Part shown: in pieces, positions 34,720 to 43,746 of the stretch
How positions within the stretch are numbered: the stretch's first letter is position 1
Layout of the letters: every line of letters begins with the position of its first letter
Origin: an uncultured Paracoccaceae bacterium
Lineage (GTDB): Bacteria; Pseudomonadota; Alphaproteobacteria; Rhodobacterales; Rhodobacteraceae
Reading direction: 5' to 3'
NCBI GenBank assembly: GCA_947497065.1
Contig: CANMEQ010000005.1
Coordinates: forward strand, 62,001-126,000
Length of the DNA: 64,000 bases
The notes under the pieces: model-generated
The model's database searches: none
What the model saw: only the letters and a program-made list of their open reading frames with translations
Told to the model about the DNA's origin: nothing
Translations under genes and position numbers: made by a program

Positions 34720-35034
34720 ATGCGGTGGCTGTTCGCGGCACTGGCGATCTGGGGCACGATCCACCCCATGTTTTACTTCATCACGTGGTTCCAAACCAAC
34801 GGCTGGAACCTCATGGCGATGGTCGATGCCTGGCACGCCAACACCGCCGCCTCGGGCCTCGTGTGGGATCTCACAATCGCGGCGGTGGCCCTCACCATTT
34901 GGGTCATCACCGACGCGATTCAAACCCGCGATTGGCGCAGCCTCCTCGCCGTACCCGCCACCTTTTGCATCGGCGTCAGTTGCGGCCTGCCGCTTTACCT
35001 GTTCTTCCGCCTCTCGCGCCCCACACACCGCTAA
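34720..35034 (+). CDS. DUF2834 membrane protein
   Basis: A 104-residue protein with three hydrophobic segments, matching DUF2834 in its FAALAIWGTIHPMFYFITWF start, the central NAASGLVWDLTIAAVALTIWV-like pair and the C-terminal LYLFFRL. It begins one base after the lipoprotein stop. Members are short membrane proteins of unknown role. It precedes lysA by 98 bp. Confidence 0.8.
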   Translation: MRWLFAALAIWGTIHPMFYFITWFQTNGWNLMAMVDAWHANTAASGLVWDLTIAAVALTIWVITDAIQTRDWRSLLAVPATFCIGVSCGLPLYLFFRLSRPTHR

Positions 35035-35132
35035 CCGCCCTGCCCACCGCCTGCGCGTTTTTCCCCAGATCAAGGGTTAAGCTTTCCGCCTGATCTGCTA
35101 GGACTGTCTGAAACTCGAATCCGGAGCCAAAG

Positions 35133-36398
35133 ATGGACCATTTCCTTTACCGCGACGGCCAATTGATGGCCGAAGACGTCGCAATCGCAGACATCGCGGC
35201 CCAAGTGGGCACGCCGTTCTACGTCTATTCATCCGCCACCTTGCTGCGCCACTTTAAATTGTTTGATGACGCGCTGGCCGGCATGGATCATCTGGTCTGC
35301 TTTGCGATGAAATCCCTGTCCAATCAGGCGGTTCTGAAACTTCTGGGCGATGCAGGCGCAGGCATGGATGTGGTGTCGGGGGGCGAATACCGCCGCGCGC
35401 GCGCCGCTGGCATCCCCGGCGATCGCATCGTGTTTTCCGGCATCGGCAAAACCCGCGAAGAAATGCACACCGCGCTGACCGGCGGCATCCGCCAATTCAA
35501 CGTCGAATCTGAGCCTGAAATGCAGGCGCTCTCTGCCGTCGCCACCGAACTGGGCGTCGACGCACCGATCACCGTGCGCGTCAACCCGGATGTCGACGCG
35601 AAAACGCATGCCAAAATCTCCACCGGCAAAAAAGAAGACAAATTCGGCATCCCCATCAGCCGCGCCCGCGAGGTCTACGCCATGGCCGCCTCCCTGCCGG
35701 GGATCAAAGTGATCGGCATCGATGTGCACATCGGCTCCCAGCTGACCGACCTTGAGCCGTTCCGCCTTGCCTACCGCAAAGTGGCAGAGCTGACCGAACA
35801 GCTGCGCGCAGACGGGCACGAGATCACCCGCCTCGATCTGGGCGGCGGCTTGGGCATTCCCTACGCCCGCTCCAACGAGGCTCCACCGCTGCCGTCCGAA
35901 TATGGCGCGATGGTGCAAGAAGAAGTCGGCCACTTGGGCTGCGAGATTGAAATCGAACCGGGCCGCCTGATTTCGGGCAACGCGGGCATGCTGGTGACGG
36001 GCGTGATCTACGTCAAATCCGGCGAGGACCGTAAATTCCTCATCCTCGATGCCGCGATGAACGATCTTATCCGCCCCGCCATGTACGAAGCCCACCACGA
36101 CATTATCCCAGTGGTCGAACCGGCACCGGGCGCAGAGCAAACCGAATACGATATCGTCGGCCCCGTCTGCGAAAGCGGCGATACCTTTGCCAAAGGCAGA
36201 ATGCTGCCGACCGTTGCGGCAGATGATTTAATCGCCTTCCGTTCCGCGGGCGCCTATGGTGCAGTGATGGCCAGTGAATACAATTCGCGCCCCCTCATCC
36301 CAGAGGTGCTCGTCCACGGTGATCAATTTGCGGTTATTCGTGCGCGTCCAACCTTTGACGAAATGATCAATCGCGATACCATACCTGAATGGCTGTAA
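35133..36398 (+). CDS. lysA: Diaminopimelate decarboxylase
   Basis: A 421-residue fold-III PLP enzyme that decarboxylates meso-diaminopimelate to lysine. The PLP-lysine segment is VCFAMKSLSNQAVLKLL, the glycine-rich phosphate loop is DLGGGLGIPY, the active-site ESGDTFAKGR is near the C-terminus. Length and motif order are normal. A GGAGC sequence lies 10 bases upstream of the ATG. The following DUF4175 gene begins shortly after the stop. Confidence 0.97.
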   Translation: MDHFLYRDGQLMAEDVAIADIAAQVGTPFYVYSSATLLRHFKLFDDALAGMDHLVCFAMKSLSNQAVLKLLGDAGAGMDVVSGGEYRRARAAGIPGDRIVFSGIGKTREEMHTALTGGIRQFNVESEPEMQALSAVATELGVDAPITVRVNPDVDAKTHAKISTGKKEDKFGIPISRAREVYAMAASLPGIKVIGIDVHIGSQLTDLEPFRLAYRKVAELTEQLRADGHEITRLDLGGGLGIPYARSNEAPPLPSEYGAMVQEEVGHLGCEIEIEPGRLISGNAGMLVTGVIYVKSGEDRKFLILDAAMNDLIRPAMYEAHHDIIPVVEPAPGAEQTEYDIVGPVCESGDTFAKGRMLPTVAADDLIAFRSAGAYGAVMASEYNSRPLIPEVLVHGDQFAVIRARPTFDEMINRDTIPEWL

Positions 36399-36494
36399 CC
36401 GCATCGCGTCAGCCCTAACAGCGGGAGAGGGCCTCTGACCCTGAACAGCACACCACGCGGCAGCGCGCCTCGGCATCTGAAACGGCCCGTCGCA

Positions 36495-39110
36495 TTGACC
36501 CATGCGGGCCTTGTGGCCGAGCGTGTGACCCAAAGCTTCTGGCCCTTCTGGACCGTGCTGTTTTTTGTGCTCGCCCCGCTGATGATGGGCTGGCACGAGA
36601 TTGCCCCCCTTGAGGGGCTTTGGGCCTTTGGCGTGATCGCACTGGTGGCCCTTGTCTGGTCTCTGATCTACGGTATCCGCCGCCTCACATGGCCCAGCCG
36701 GGCCGAGGCCACAGCCCGCGTGGATGCACGCCTGCCAGGCCGCCCCATCGCGGCCCTCACGGATGTTCAAGCCATCGGCGCAGGCGATGCCGCCTCAGAG
36801 GCAGTGTGGTCCGCGCACCTCGCCCGCATGGCCGAGAAAACCAAACAGGCCAAAGCGGTCGAACCTGATCTACGGGTGTCCGCGGCTGATCCCTACGGCG
36901 TCCGGTTCATGGCGTTGCTGGTTTTGATCGTGGCGTTGTTTTTCGGCTCGATCTGGCGTGTGGGCACCCTTGCCGATGCGGCCTCAGGGGGCGTCGCGCC
37001 GCTTGCCACAGGCCCTGCGTGGGAAGGCTGGATCGAGCCGCCTGCCTACACCGGTAAGCCTACGTTGTATCTGGCCGATATCATCGCCAACCGTGTCCAA
37101 GTCCCGCAAGGCTCCTTTGTCACCCTGCGTCTTTACGGCGATGTGGGCGATCTGACGGTGTCCGAAACGGTGTCGGGCCGCACCGAAGATTTGGGTGCCG
37201 CCACCGACCTTCAGCAAGGGTTTGAAATCACCCAAGGCGGAACGCTCTCCATCGACGGTGAGAACGGCGCATCGTGGACCATTTTGTTGCTGCCCGATGA
37301 TGCCCCCTCTGTCGATCTGACTGGCCCCATCGAGGCGGATGCGTCTGGCGAAATGTCCCAGCCTTTTGCGGCGATGGATGATTACGCCGTCGTCGCTGGC
37401 ACCGCGACAATCGCCCTCGACCTATCGCGCACCGAACGTTTGCACGGCCTCACCGTCGACCCCGATCCGCGTGACGCTGTGACGCTCGATCTGCCCATGC
37501 CCTTCACCGGCGACCGTGCCGATTTCGACGATTTCCTCATTGATGATTTCAGCCAACACCCCTTCGCAAACCTGCCCGTCACCCTGACACTGCAGGTCGA
37601 AGACGCGCTGGGCCAGACCGGGGCCAGCGACCCCGAGCCGCTGATCCTGCCGGGCCGCCGCTTTTTCCAACCCATCGCCCGTGCCGTTATCGAACAACGC
37701 CGCGATCTTTTGTGGTCCAAATCCAACGCGCCGCGCGTGGCTCAAATCCTGCGCGCCGTGTCCCACCGCCCCGAAGACATCTTTCCCGACGAAACCACCT
37801 ACCTGCGCCTGCGTTTCATCATCCGCCGCCTCGAAAACATGGCCGAAATCGACGGGCTGACCGACGAGATCCGCGATGAACTGGCCCTGGCCCTGTGGGA
37901 CCTTGCCGTCCAACTCGAAGAAGGCTCGCTCGCCGATGCCCGCGCCCGCCTCGAACGCGCCCAAGAACGCCTCGAAGAAGCCATGCGCAACGGCGCCTCC
38001 GACGAAGAAATCGCCGAACTGATGCAAGAGCTGCGCGAGGCGATGAACCAATACATGAACATGCTCGCCCAAAACGCAGAGCCAAACGACACCACCGACC
38101 AGCCCGATCAAAACGCCGAAGGCAACCAGATCACGCAGGACGAATTGCAGGCCCTGATGGACCGCATCCAAGAACTGATGGAAGAAGGCCGCATGGCCGA
38201 AGCCATGGAACTGATGGAGCAGCTGAACGAGCTGATGGAAAACCTGCGCGTCACCCAAGGGCAGGGCGGCGAAGGCGGCCCGCAAACACCGGGCGAACAA
38301 TCTATGGAAGACCTCGCCGAAACCCTGCGCGACCAGCAACAGCTGAACGACGAAGCCTTCCGCGAACTGCAAGAGCAATTCAACCAAGGCCAAGAACAAG
38401 GCCAGCAACGGGGCCAAGAACAGGGCCAACAGCCCGGTCAACAACCCGGCCAGCAAGGCCAGCAACAAGGTCAACAGGGCCAAGACGGCCAAGGCCAACA
38501 GGGCCAACAACCCGGCCAGCAACAAGGCCAAGGTCAGGGCCAAGGCAACAACGCCCAAGATGGCCTCACCGATGAGGGCGGCCAAGGCGGCGAAGGCGGC
38601 AGCGACCAAAGCCTCGCCGAACGCCAACAGGCCTTGCGCGACGGCCTCAACCAACTGCGCAACGGCTTGCCCGGCCTCTCTGGTGACGCGGCAGACAATG
38701 CCGAACGCGCGCTGGAACGGGCCGAAGGCGCGATGGACGGTGCCGAAAACGCCCTGCGCGAGGGCGACCTGCCTCAAGCCATCGACCGCCAAGCCGAAGC
38801 CTTGGACGCTTTGCGCGACGGCATGCGCAACCTGGGCGAAGCTCTGGCCGAAAACCAGCCGGATCAATTGGAAGAAGGGCAGGGCAACCAAACCGGCAAT
38901 GCCGATGGCCGCCCCCAACCCGAACGCCGCGACCCGCTGGGCCGTCAACTGGGCGAACAAGGCCAGTTCGGCACCGAAGAATCCCTGCTCCAAGACGAAA
39001 TCAACCGCCGCGCCGAAGAGCTGCTGCGCGAGTTGCGTGACAGATCATCAGAGCAAGATCGCCCCCAACTCGAATTGGATTATCTGCGCCGCCTGCTGGA
39101 CAGGTTCTAA
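36495..39110 (+). CDS. DUF4175 (TIGR02302-type) large membrane protein
   Basis: An approximately 871-residue protein of the alphaproteobacterial TIGR02302/DUF4175 family. It has three hydrophobic segments in the first 170 residues, a periplasmic-looking middle part, then a long glutamate/glutamine-rich helical region and a Gln/Gly tract (38385-38549). I give the TTG at 36495; the frame is open back to the lysA stop, and family members carry about 15-20 residues before a conserved RPxALT segment. That segment is visible here from about 36480 (KRPVAL), so the true start is probably a CTG at 36435 or 36441, after GGGAGAGG at 36423-36430. Function unknown. Confidence 0.85.
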   Translation: MTHAGLVAERVTQSFWPFWTVLFFVLAPLMMGWHEIAPLEGLWAFGVIALVALVWSLIYGIRRLTWPSRAEATARVDARLPGRPIAALTDVQAIGAGDAASEAVWSAHLARMAEKTKQAKAVEPDLRVSAADPYGVRFMALLVLIVALFFGSIWRVGTLADAASGGVAPLATGPAWEGWIEPPAYTGKPTLYLADIIANRVQVPQGSFVTLRLYGDVGDLTVSETVSGRTEDLGAATDLQQGFEITQGGTLSIDGENGASWTILLLPDDAPSVDLTGPIEADASGEMSQPFAAMDDYAVVAGTATIALDLSRTERLHGLTVDPDPRDAVTLDLPMPFTGDRADFDDFLIDDFSQHPFANLPVTLTLQVEDALGQTGASDPEPLILPGRRFFQPIARAVIEQRRDLLWSKSNAPRVAQILRAVSHRPEDIFPDETTYLRLRFIIRRLENMAEIDGLTDEIRDELALALWDLAVQLEEGSLADARARLERAQERLEEAMRNGASDEEIAELMQELREAMNQYMNMLAQNAEPNDTTDQPDQNAEGNQITQDELQALMDRIQELMEEGRMAEAMELMEQLNELMENLRVTQGQGGEGGPQTPGEQSMEDLAETLRDQQQLNDEAFRELQEQFNQGQEQGQQRGQEQGQQPGQQPGQQGQQQGQQGQDGQGQQGQQPGQQQGQGQGQGNNAQDGLTDEGGQGGEGGSDQSLAERQQALRDGLNQLRNGLPGLSGDAADNAERALERAEGAMDGAENALREGDLPQAIDRQAEALDALRDGMRNLGEALAENQPDQLEEGQGNQTGNADGRPQPERRDPLGRQLGEQGQFGTEESLLQDEINRRAEELLRELRDRSSEQDRPQLELDYLRRLLDRF
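38385..38549 (+). repeat. Gln/Gly low-complexity tract inside the DUF4175 gene
   Basis: About 55 codons consisting nearly only of CAA/CAG and GGC/GGT, encoding alternating QG, QQ and QGQ units with a few P, E, D and R. The DNA is built of imperfect GGCCAA-like hexamers, so slippage could change its length in steps of three without breaking the frame. It links the coiled-coil region to the C-terminal helical region. Confidence 0.85.
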
Positions 39111-39113
39111 ACG

Positions 39114-40106
39114 CTATCCTTCTGGCGCAGCGTCCGCCTCGGCCTCAGGCTCGGCAGGCACCTCAGGCGCATCCGTCGTGATGTCCGCTGGGGCCGTGTC
39201 CACCGCTGGCGTGTCCTCAACCGCATCCGCAGCTGTGTCCGCCGTAGCGCCAGCATCGGCTTGCTCCAAGAACCCTTGCACCTTCATGTCCAACCAAATC
39301 CGCTTTGCATCCACCCAGTTCACGTAGGACGTCAACGCAGGTTCAACCTGCGGCACCGCCGCACTGATCTGTGGCGCGAAAATATAAAGCGCCAAAGCAA
39401 TCAGCGCCAACAGCACCATCAACATAAACCCACGGCGGAACCCACTGCGCGGGCGGGGTTCATCCTCCGCATAGTCGGTCTCGGTGGGGGCTGCGTCAGG
39501 GCGCAGGCTTGAATTGATCTCTTCAATATCGGGCAGCAATTCGCGCCGTGGGGCCTCAACCTCTTGATGCATCACCGCACTCACGGCAGCCGCTGCCATT
39601 GGCGCGGCCCGTTCCTCGGCAGGCGCTTCAGCTGGCTCTTGCGGGCGCGGGCTTTGATAGGTCTCATCGATATCGTGGGAGAGATCAAAATCAGGCTGCG
39701 TTTCTAGGGCATTTTGTTCCGCCAAACGCGCAGATTGCTCAAACTCGGCCTCTTGGCGCAAAATATCGGTGATGTCCGACGACAGCTCTTGCCGTACAGG
39801 CGGCTCTGCGGGGGCAGGCTCTGGAATGGGCTCAGGCTCAGGTTCAGCGGCCGGAACAGGATCAGGCTCCGGTGCAGGCTGCGGCTCTGGGATAGTCGCG
39901 TTTGGCACAGGTGATATGTCAGGCTCCAAATCGGCATGCAAAGCGGCTGCTGCACGCGCATCTCCGTCCTCATCGGCTACCGATGCACCGGGCTGTTCAA
40001 ACCACGTATGCCCACAATTGGAACACTGAACGTCCCGTCCCGCCTCCGGAATAACATCCTCAGCCACTTCATATTGGGCACCGCAATTCGGACAAATCAG
40101 CCGCAT
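39114..40106 (-). CDS. Zinc-ribbon (MJ0042-type) single-pass membrane protein
   Basis: A 330-residue protein with an N-terminal zinc ribbon (CPNCGAQYEV, VQCSNCGHTW; four cysteines in the first 35 residues), a long acidic, proline-rich middle part, a single hydrophobic segment at about 225-245 (GFMLMVLLALIALALYIFAP) and a C-terminal Ala/Glu/Asp-rich tail. It is divergent from ftsE with a 178-bp gap and convergent with the DUF4175 gene, 3 bp apart. The family is typical of alphaproteobacteria and often sits next to ftsEX. A role in cell division or envelope assembly is plausible but not shown. Confidence 0.88.
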   Translation of the reverse strand: MRLICPNCGAQYEVAEDVIPEAGRDVQCSNCGHTWFEQPGASVADEDGDARAAAALHADLEPDISPVPNATIPEPQPAPEPDPVPAAEPEPEPIPEPAPAEPPVRQELSSDITDILRQEAEFEQSARLAEQNALETQPDFDLSHDIDETYQSPRPQEPAEAPAEERAAPMAAAAVSAVMHQEVEAPRRELLPDIEEINSSLRPDAAPTETDYAEDEPRPRSGFRRGFMLMVLLALIALALYIFAPQISAAVPQVEPALTSYVNWVDAKRIWLDMKVQGFLEQADAGATADTAADAVEDTPAVDTAPADITTDAPEVPAEPEAEADAAPEG

Positions 40107-40284
40107 CGATGAATTTCCTTGCCTATACCGGACGTTCTGTCCGCGTTGTTACCGGAATCTTACCCACGTATTTGTCCGCGCGTAAAGGTTTGCAGCACGA
40201 TCAACGTCACAGCAGATTGCATGTGTCGCATCTTTGCGCCAAAACCCTACCCAAGGACCTAGACCCAAGGGCCGGGGGGCGACC

Positions 40285-40956
40285 GTGATTGAGCTGGATA
40301 ATGTAGCCTACAGTTATGGCGGGGCCGAATTGTTTTCGAGCCTCAACCTAGCGCTTGCGCCGGGGTCATTTCATTTTTTAACGGGGCCGTCGGGCGCTGG
40401 GAAAACCACACTTTTGAAATTGTGCTACGGCGCGTTGATCGCCACCGGCGGGCAGGTGCGCCTGTTTGGTCAAGACGCTCGCACGCTGGATCGTGATGCC
40501 GTTGCCCTGTCGCGCCGCAAAATCGGGGTGGTCCACCAAGATTGCCAATTCCTCGATCATTTGACCGTCGCCGAAAACATCGCCCTGCCGCTCACCGTGT
40601 CGGGTCGTAGCGTGCAAGCCTCTGATGTCACTGACCTTTTGGGATGGGTCGGGCTGACCCAGCAAGCCAACCAATTGCCCCCCGAATTGTCAGGGGGCGA
40701 ACGTCAACGCGCGGCACTGGCCCGCGCTGTCATCATGTCACCGGAAGTGATTTTGGCGGACGAGCCCACCGGCAATGTCGATTGGGAAATGTCCCAGCGT
40801 CTGCTCGCCCTGTTGGTCGAGTTGAACAAAATGGGCAAAACCGTCCTCATTGCCACCCACGACCTCAGCCTGATCCGCACCGCGAAATCGCAGGTCTCCG
40901 CCCGTGTGCTGCGCCTCAAAGACCGCAAGCTGCAATTGGCAGGGGCGGATTTGTGA
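40285..40956 (+). CDS. ftsE: Cell division ATP-binding protein FtsE
   Basis: A 223-residue ABC ATPase that with FtsX links septal peptidoglycan hydrolase activation to the divisome. Walker A is TGPSGAGKTTLL, the Q-loop is VVHQDCQFL, the signature is LSGGERQRAALARA, and Walker B is VILADEPTGNVD. I use the GTG at 40285 (MIELDNVAYSYGG), which has a GGGGGG stretch upstream; the more upstream in-frame codon at 40234 would add residues not seen in the family. It overlaps ftsX by one base. Confidence 0.95.
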   Translation: MIELDNVAYSYGGAELFSSLNLALAPGSFHFLTGPSGAGKTTLLKLCYGALIATGGQVRLFGQDARTLDRDAVALSRRKIGVVHQDCQFLDHLTVAENIALPLTVSGRSVQASDVTDLLGWVGLTQQANQLPPELSGGERQRAALARAVIMSPEVILADEPTGNVDWEMSQRLLALLVELNKMGKTVLIATHDLSLIRTAKSQVSARVLRLKDRKLQLAGADL

Positions 40957-41858
40957 TGGATAAACTGCAGCGCATCCTCGATTTGATCGCAGGCGACCCG
41001 CAGGCCGACCGCGCCGTGCCGCCCACAGGCTTCACCGCCCGCCTGACCTTTCTGGCCGCCGCTGCGATGGCGTTTCTGGCGGTCTTTGCCTTGGCCCTGT
41101 CGCTGGCCACAGGGCGTCTCGCCGATCGCTGGTCGGCGGAACTCGCCAAAACATCCACTCTGCGCATTTCTGCCCCTGCCGGCCAAATGGACGCGCAAAC
41201 CGCGGCGGCTCTCTCGGTTCTTGAAACCACACCCGGTGTCGCCGAGGCCCGCGCGCTGGATGATGATGAGCAACGCGCGCTGCTGGCCCCGTGGTTTGGC
41301 GCCGACTTGCCCATCGAAACACTCCCCGTGCCGCAACTGATCGAAATCATCGAAGACGGCGACGGGTTCGACCCCACCGGCCTGCGCGCCCGCCTGCAGG
41401 CCGAAGTGCCCGGCGCAGTGCTCGACGACCACACCCGCTGGCGCGAACCCTTGGTCGAAGCCGCCTCGCGTCTGCGCCTGCTCGGCATCGTCTCAATGCT
41501 GCTGATCGCCGGCGCCACCGCCGCGATGATCACACTGGCCGCGAACGCCGCCCTGGCCGCGAACGCCCAAGTCATCCGCGTGATGCGGCTGGTCGGTGCC
41601 CAAGACATTTATATCGCACGCGCTTTCGTTCGCCGCTTTACCCTGCGCTCTTTCCTTGGGGCCGCAGGCGGTACGCTGCTGGGCACGTTCGCTGTGCTGC
41701 TGCTACCCCGCGCCGATGCCGCCGGTGGCTTTCTCACCGGTCTGGGCTTCCAAGGCTGGCACTGGCTTTTGCCCCTCACCATTCCCGTCCTCGCCGCCGC
41801 CGTCGCCTTTTTCGCCACCCGCGCCGCCGCCCTGCGCACCCTACAGGAACAATCATGA
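40956..41858 (+). CDS. ftsX: Cell division protein FtsX (permease-like)
   Basis: A 300-residue FtsX homologue: an N-terminal hydrophobic segment after about 30 residues, an extracytoplasmic loop of about 120 residues (LRISAPAGQMD...), and three C-terminal hydrophobic segments around INxAxxIRLxGA-like IRVMRLVGAQDIYIARAFVRRF. The ATG at 40956 shares its A with the ftsE stop codon TGA. It overlaps the acyltransferase gene (ATGA). Confidence 0.93.
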   Translation: MDKLQRILDLIAGDPQADRAVPPTGFTARLTFLAAAAMAFLAVFALALSLATGRLADRWSAELAKTSTLRISAPAGQMDAQTAAALSVLETTPGVAEARALDDDEQRALLAPWFGADLPIETLPVPQLIEIIEDGDGFDPTGLRARLQAEVPGAVLDDHTRWREPLVEAASRLRLLGIVSMLLIAGATAAMITLAANAALAANAQVIRVMRLVGAQDIYIARAFVRRFTLRSFLGAAGGTLLGTFAVLLLPRADAAGGFLTGLGFQGWHWLLPLTIPVLAAAVAFFATRAAALRTLQEQS

Positions 41859-42592
41859 CCTACGCCTTCCAATGGATCCGCTCACTCCTCTTCATCGTTT
41901 ATATGTACGTGATGCTCTTGCCGTGGGGCCTGGTTTTCCTCATCCCCGCGATCTTTTCCCGCCGTGCAGCGATCTACTGCTGCCGATCCTATTGCTGGCA
42001 CATCCAATGGGTCGCGGGCTGGCTCATCGGCCTCAAATGCGAAGTCCGCGGCACCCCTCCCACGGACGAAGTCCTCATCGCCGCGAAACACCAATCCTTC
42101 CTTGATGTCCTGATGATCTACGGCGCCATCCCCACCGGCCGCTTCATCATGAAAGACATCCTTAAATTCGCGCCCATCGTCGGCCAATTCGGCCTGCGCG
42201 TCGGCTGCATTCCCGTCAAACGGGGCAAACGCGGCGCCGCGATTAAGAAAATGGTCGCCGACGTCGAGGCAGGCCGCGCCATGCCGGGCCAGCTGATCAT
42301 CTACAGCCAAGGCACGCGCATCGCACCGGGCGTCAAAGCCCCCTACAAAGTCGGCACAGGCGTGCTCTACAAAGAACTGGGCCAAGACTGCGTGCCCGTC
42401 GCTGCCAACGTGGGCGTCTTCTGGCCCAAACGCGGTATCTACCGCAAACCGGGCGTGGCGGTTGTCGAATTCCTGCCGCGCATAAACGCAGGCATGGAGC
42501 TCGACGCCTTCATGGCGCATCTCGAAACAACCGTCGAAACCAAATCAAACGCACTCATGCGGGAGGCGGGGTTCACCGCGATCGAAGAATGA
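41855..42592 (+). CDS. plsC: 1-acyl-sn-glycerol-3-phosphate acyltransferase
   Basis: A 245-residue membrane-bound LPLAT enzyme that acylates the sn-2 position of lysophosphatidate. The catalytic HX4D is H79-D84 (KHQSFLD), followed by the KDILKFAPIVGQF motif II and the YSQGTR motif III, where the common glutamate of EGTR is a glutamine. A hydrophobic segment lies near the N-terminus. Its start overlaps the ftsX stop and its end overlaps the next gene, so a four-gene run ftsE-ftsX-plsC-PPOX is likely co-translated. Confidence 0.93.
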   Translation: MTYAFQWIRSLLFIVYMYVMLLPWGLVFLIPAIFSRRAAIYCCRSYCWHIQWVAGWLIGLKCEVRGTPPTDEVLIAAKHQSFLDVLMIYGAIPTGRFIMKDILKFAPIVGQFGLRVGCIPVKRGKRGAAIKKMVADVEAGRAMPGQLIIYSQGTRIAPGVKAPYKVGTGVLYKELGQDCVPVAANVGVFWPKRGIYRKPGVAVVEFLPRINAGMELDAFMAHLETTVETKSNALMREAGFTAIEE

Positions 42593-43188
42593 CAACAATC
42601 ACCACCATCCAAGATCTCGAAACGCTCTACGATGTGGCCGTGCCCGCGTCTTTGACCAAAGTCGTCAAACGCATCACGCCCCACTACGCCACATGGATCA
42701 ACGCTGCGAAATTTTGCGTGCTCACCACCGTGGGCCCCGAAGGCACCGATGGCAGCCCGCGGGGCGACACAGGCCCCGTCGTGCGCCTGATCGATGATAA
42801 AACCCTGCACCTGCCCGATTGGCGCGGCAACAACCGCATCGACAGCCTGCGCAACATCGTCCGCGACGGTCGCGTTAGCCTCATGCTGATGGTGCCCCAC
42901 GCCAACAACGTGATCCGCATCAACGGCACCGCTGTGCTCAGCGCCGATCCGGCAGTCACCCAGACGTTCGAACAAAACGGCAAACACCCCCGTTCGGTCA
43001 TCGTCATCACCGTGGCCGAGGCGTATTTCCAATGCGCCAAAGCCGTGATGCGCTCGGAGCTATGGACAGCGCAGCCCACCGAAAACCTGCCCACCGCAGG
43101 CCAGATGATCAAAGAACAACAGACCGAATTCGACGCGCAAAGCTACGATGAGAATTATGCCGAATACGCCAAAACGCGGATGTGGTGA
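42589..43188 (+). CDS. FMN-dependent pyridoxamine 5'-phosphate oxidase-like protein (MSMEG_1061 type)
   Basis: A 199-residue split-barrel flavoprotein of the PPOX superfamily. The segment FCVLTTVGPEGTDGSPRGDTG and the later HLPDWRGNNRIDSLRNI resemble the MSMEG_1061/DR2398 subgroup. The substrate is unknown. It starts at the plsC stop (ATGA) and ends with the next gene directly adjacent. FMN binding is expected from the family. Confidence 0.85.
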   Translation: MTTITTIQDLETLYDVAVPASLTKVVKRITPHYATWINAAKFCVLTTVGPEGTDGSPRGDTGPVVRLIDDKTLHLPDWRGNNRIDSLRNIVRDGRVSLMLMVPHANNVIRINGTAVLSADPAVTQTFEQNGKHPRSVIVITVAEAYFQCAKAVMRSELWTAQPTENLPTAGQMIKEQQTEFDAQSYDENYAEYAKTRMW

Positions 43189-43746
43189 ATGAAGCGTTTG
43201 GGCTTTCTGACCGGCGCACTTCTTGCCGCCATCGTCGTGTTCGCGTTCCATCAATGGCGCCACGTGGATGACGATGATCGCCTGCTGGCCGTCCTCGTCG
43301 ATCACTGTCTGCCCTATGTGCAAAACGGCGATATCCCGTTCCAAACCGTGGGTCGCGCACCGGGTGTCTATGACGCGGTCGAGGTGGATGCCGGTCTAAA
43401 GAACGGCGGGGCTCGCCTTATTTACGATCTTCGCTTCATCGGCGAATGGGGTGAAACCGAAGGTTTGTACGGCCCCGCTCGATTTTGTAGCGTCCGACCA
43501 ACGTACGGTGAAAATACGGTGCCCGCGTTCGAGGTCGATCCGAATGGATTTGTCAGCCGCTATTCGCGTCTTATGAAGACGTTTGACCCTCTCCTAGAAC
43601 CTCAATCAGAGACACTAACGAATGAGGGGCCGGTTGTTTTTGGTTGGTACCGTTCCGATCAGTCAGAAGCCAAAGGTTTGCGCGTCGTGCTCACCGCAAG
43701 CGTGGGGGTAGTGTCTGGGGTGACGATGGTGAAAGAACTGCCTTGA
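43189..43746 (+). CDS. Hypothetical membrane-anchored protein
   Basis: A 185-residue protein with an N-terminal hydrophobic anchor (MKRLGFLTGALLAAIVVFAFH) and a soluble, probably periplasmic body with cysteines at DHCLPYV and RFCSVRP. It starts immediately after the PPOX stop codon and is followed immediately by the next gene. I recognise no domain. The second half of the gene is somewhat richer in A and T than its neighbours. Confidence 0.7.
   Translation: MKRLGFLTGALLAAIVVFAFHQWRHVDDDDRLLAVLVDHCLPYVQNGDIPFQTVGRAPGVYDAVEVDAGLKNGGARLIYDLRFIGEWGETEGLYGPARFCSVRPTYGENTVPAFEVDPNGFVSRYSRLMKTFDPLLEPQSETLTNEGPVVFGWYRSDQSEAKGLRVVLTASVGVVSGVTMVKELP

Noticed and set aside
38385-38549. Gln/Gly tract considered as a phase-variable repeat
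   Set aside because: The repeat unit is a multiple of three and imperfect, so length changes would not switch the frame.
37422-38993. A 523-codon open frame opposite the DUF4175 gene with long Leu/Ala runs
   Set aside because: The hydrophobic look comes from complementing Gln/Gly/Glu codons of the real gene; no start context or family match.
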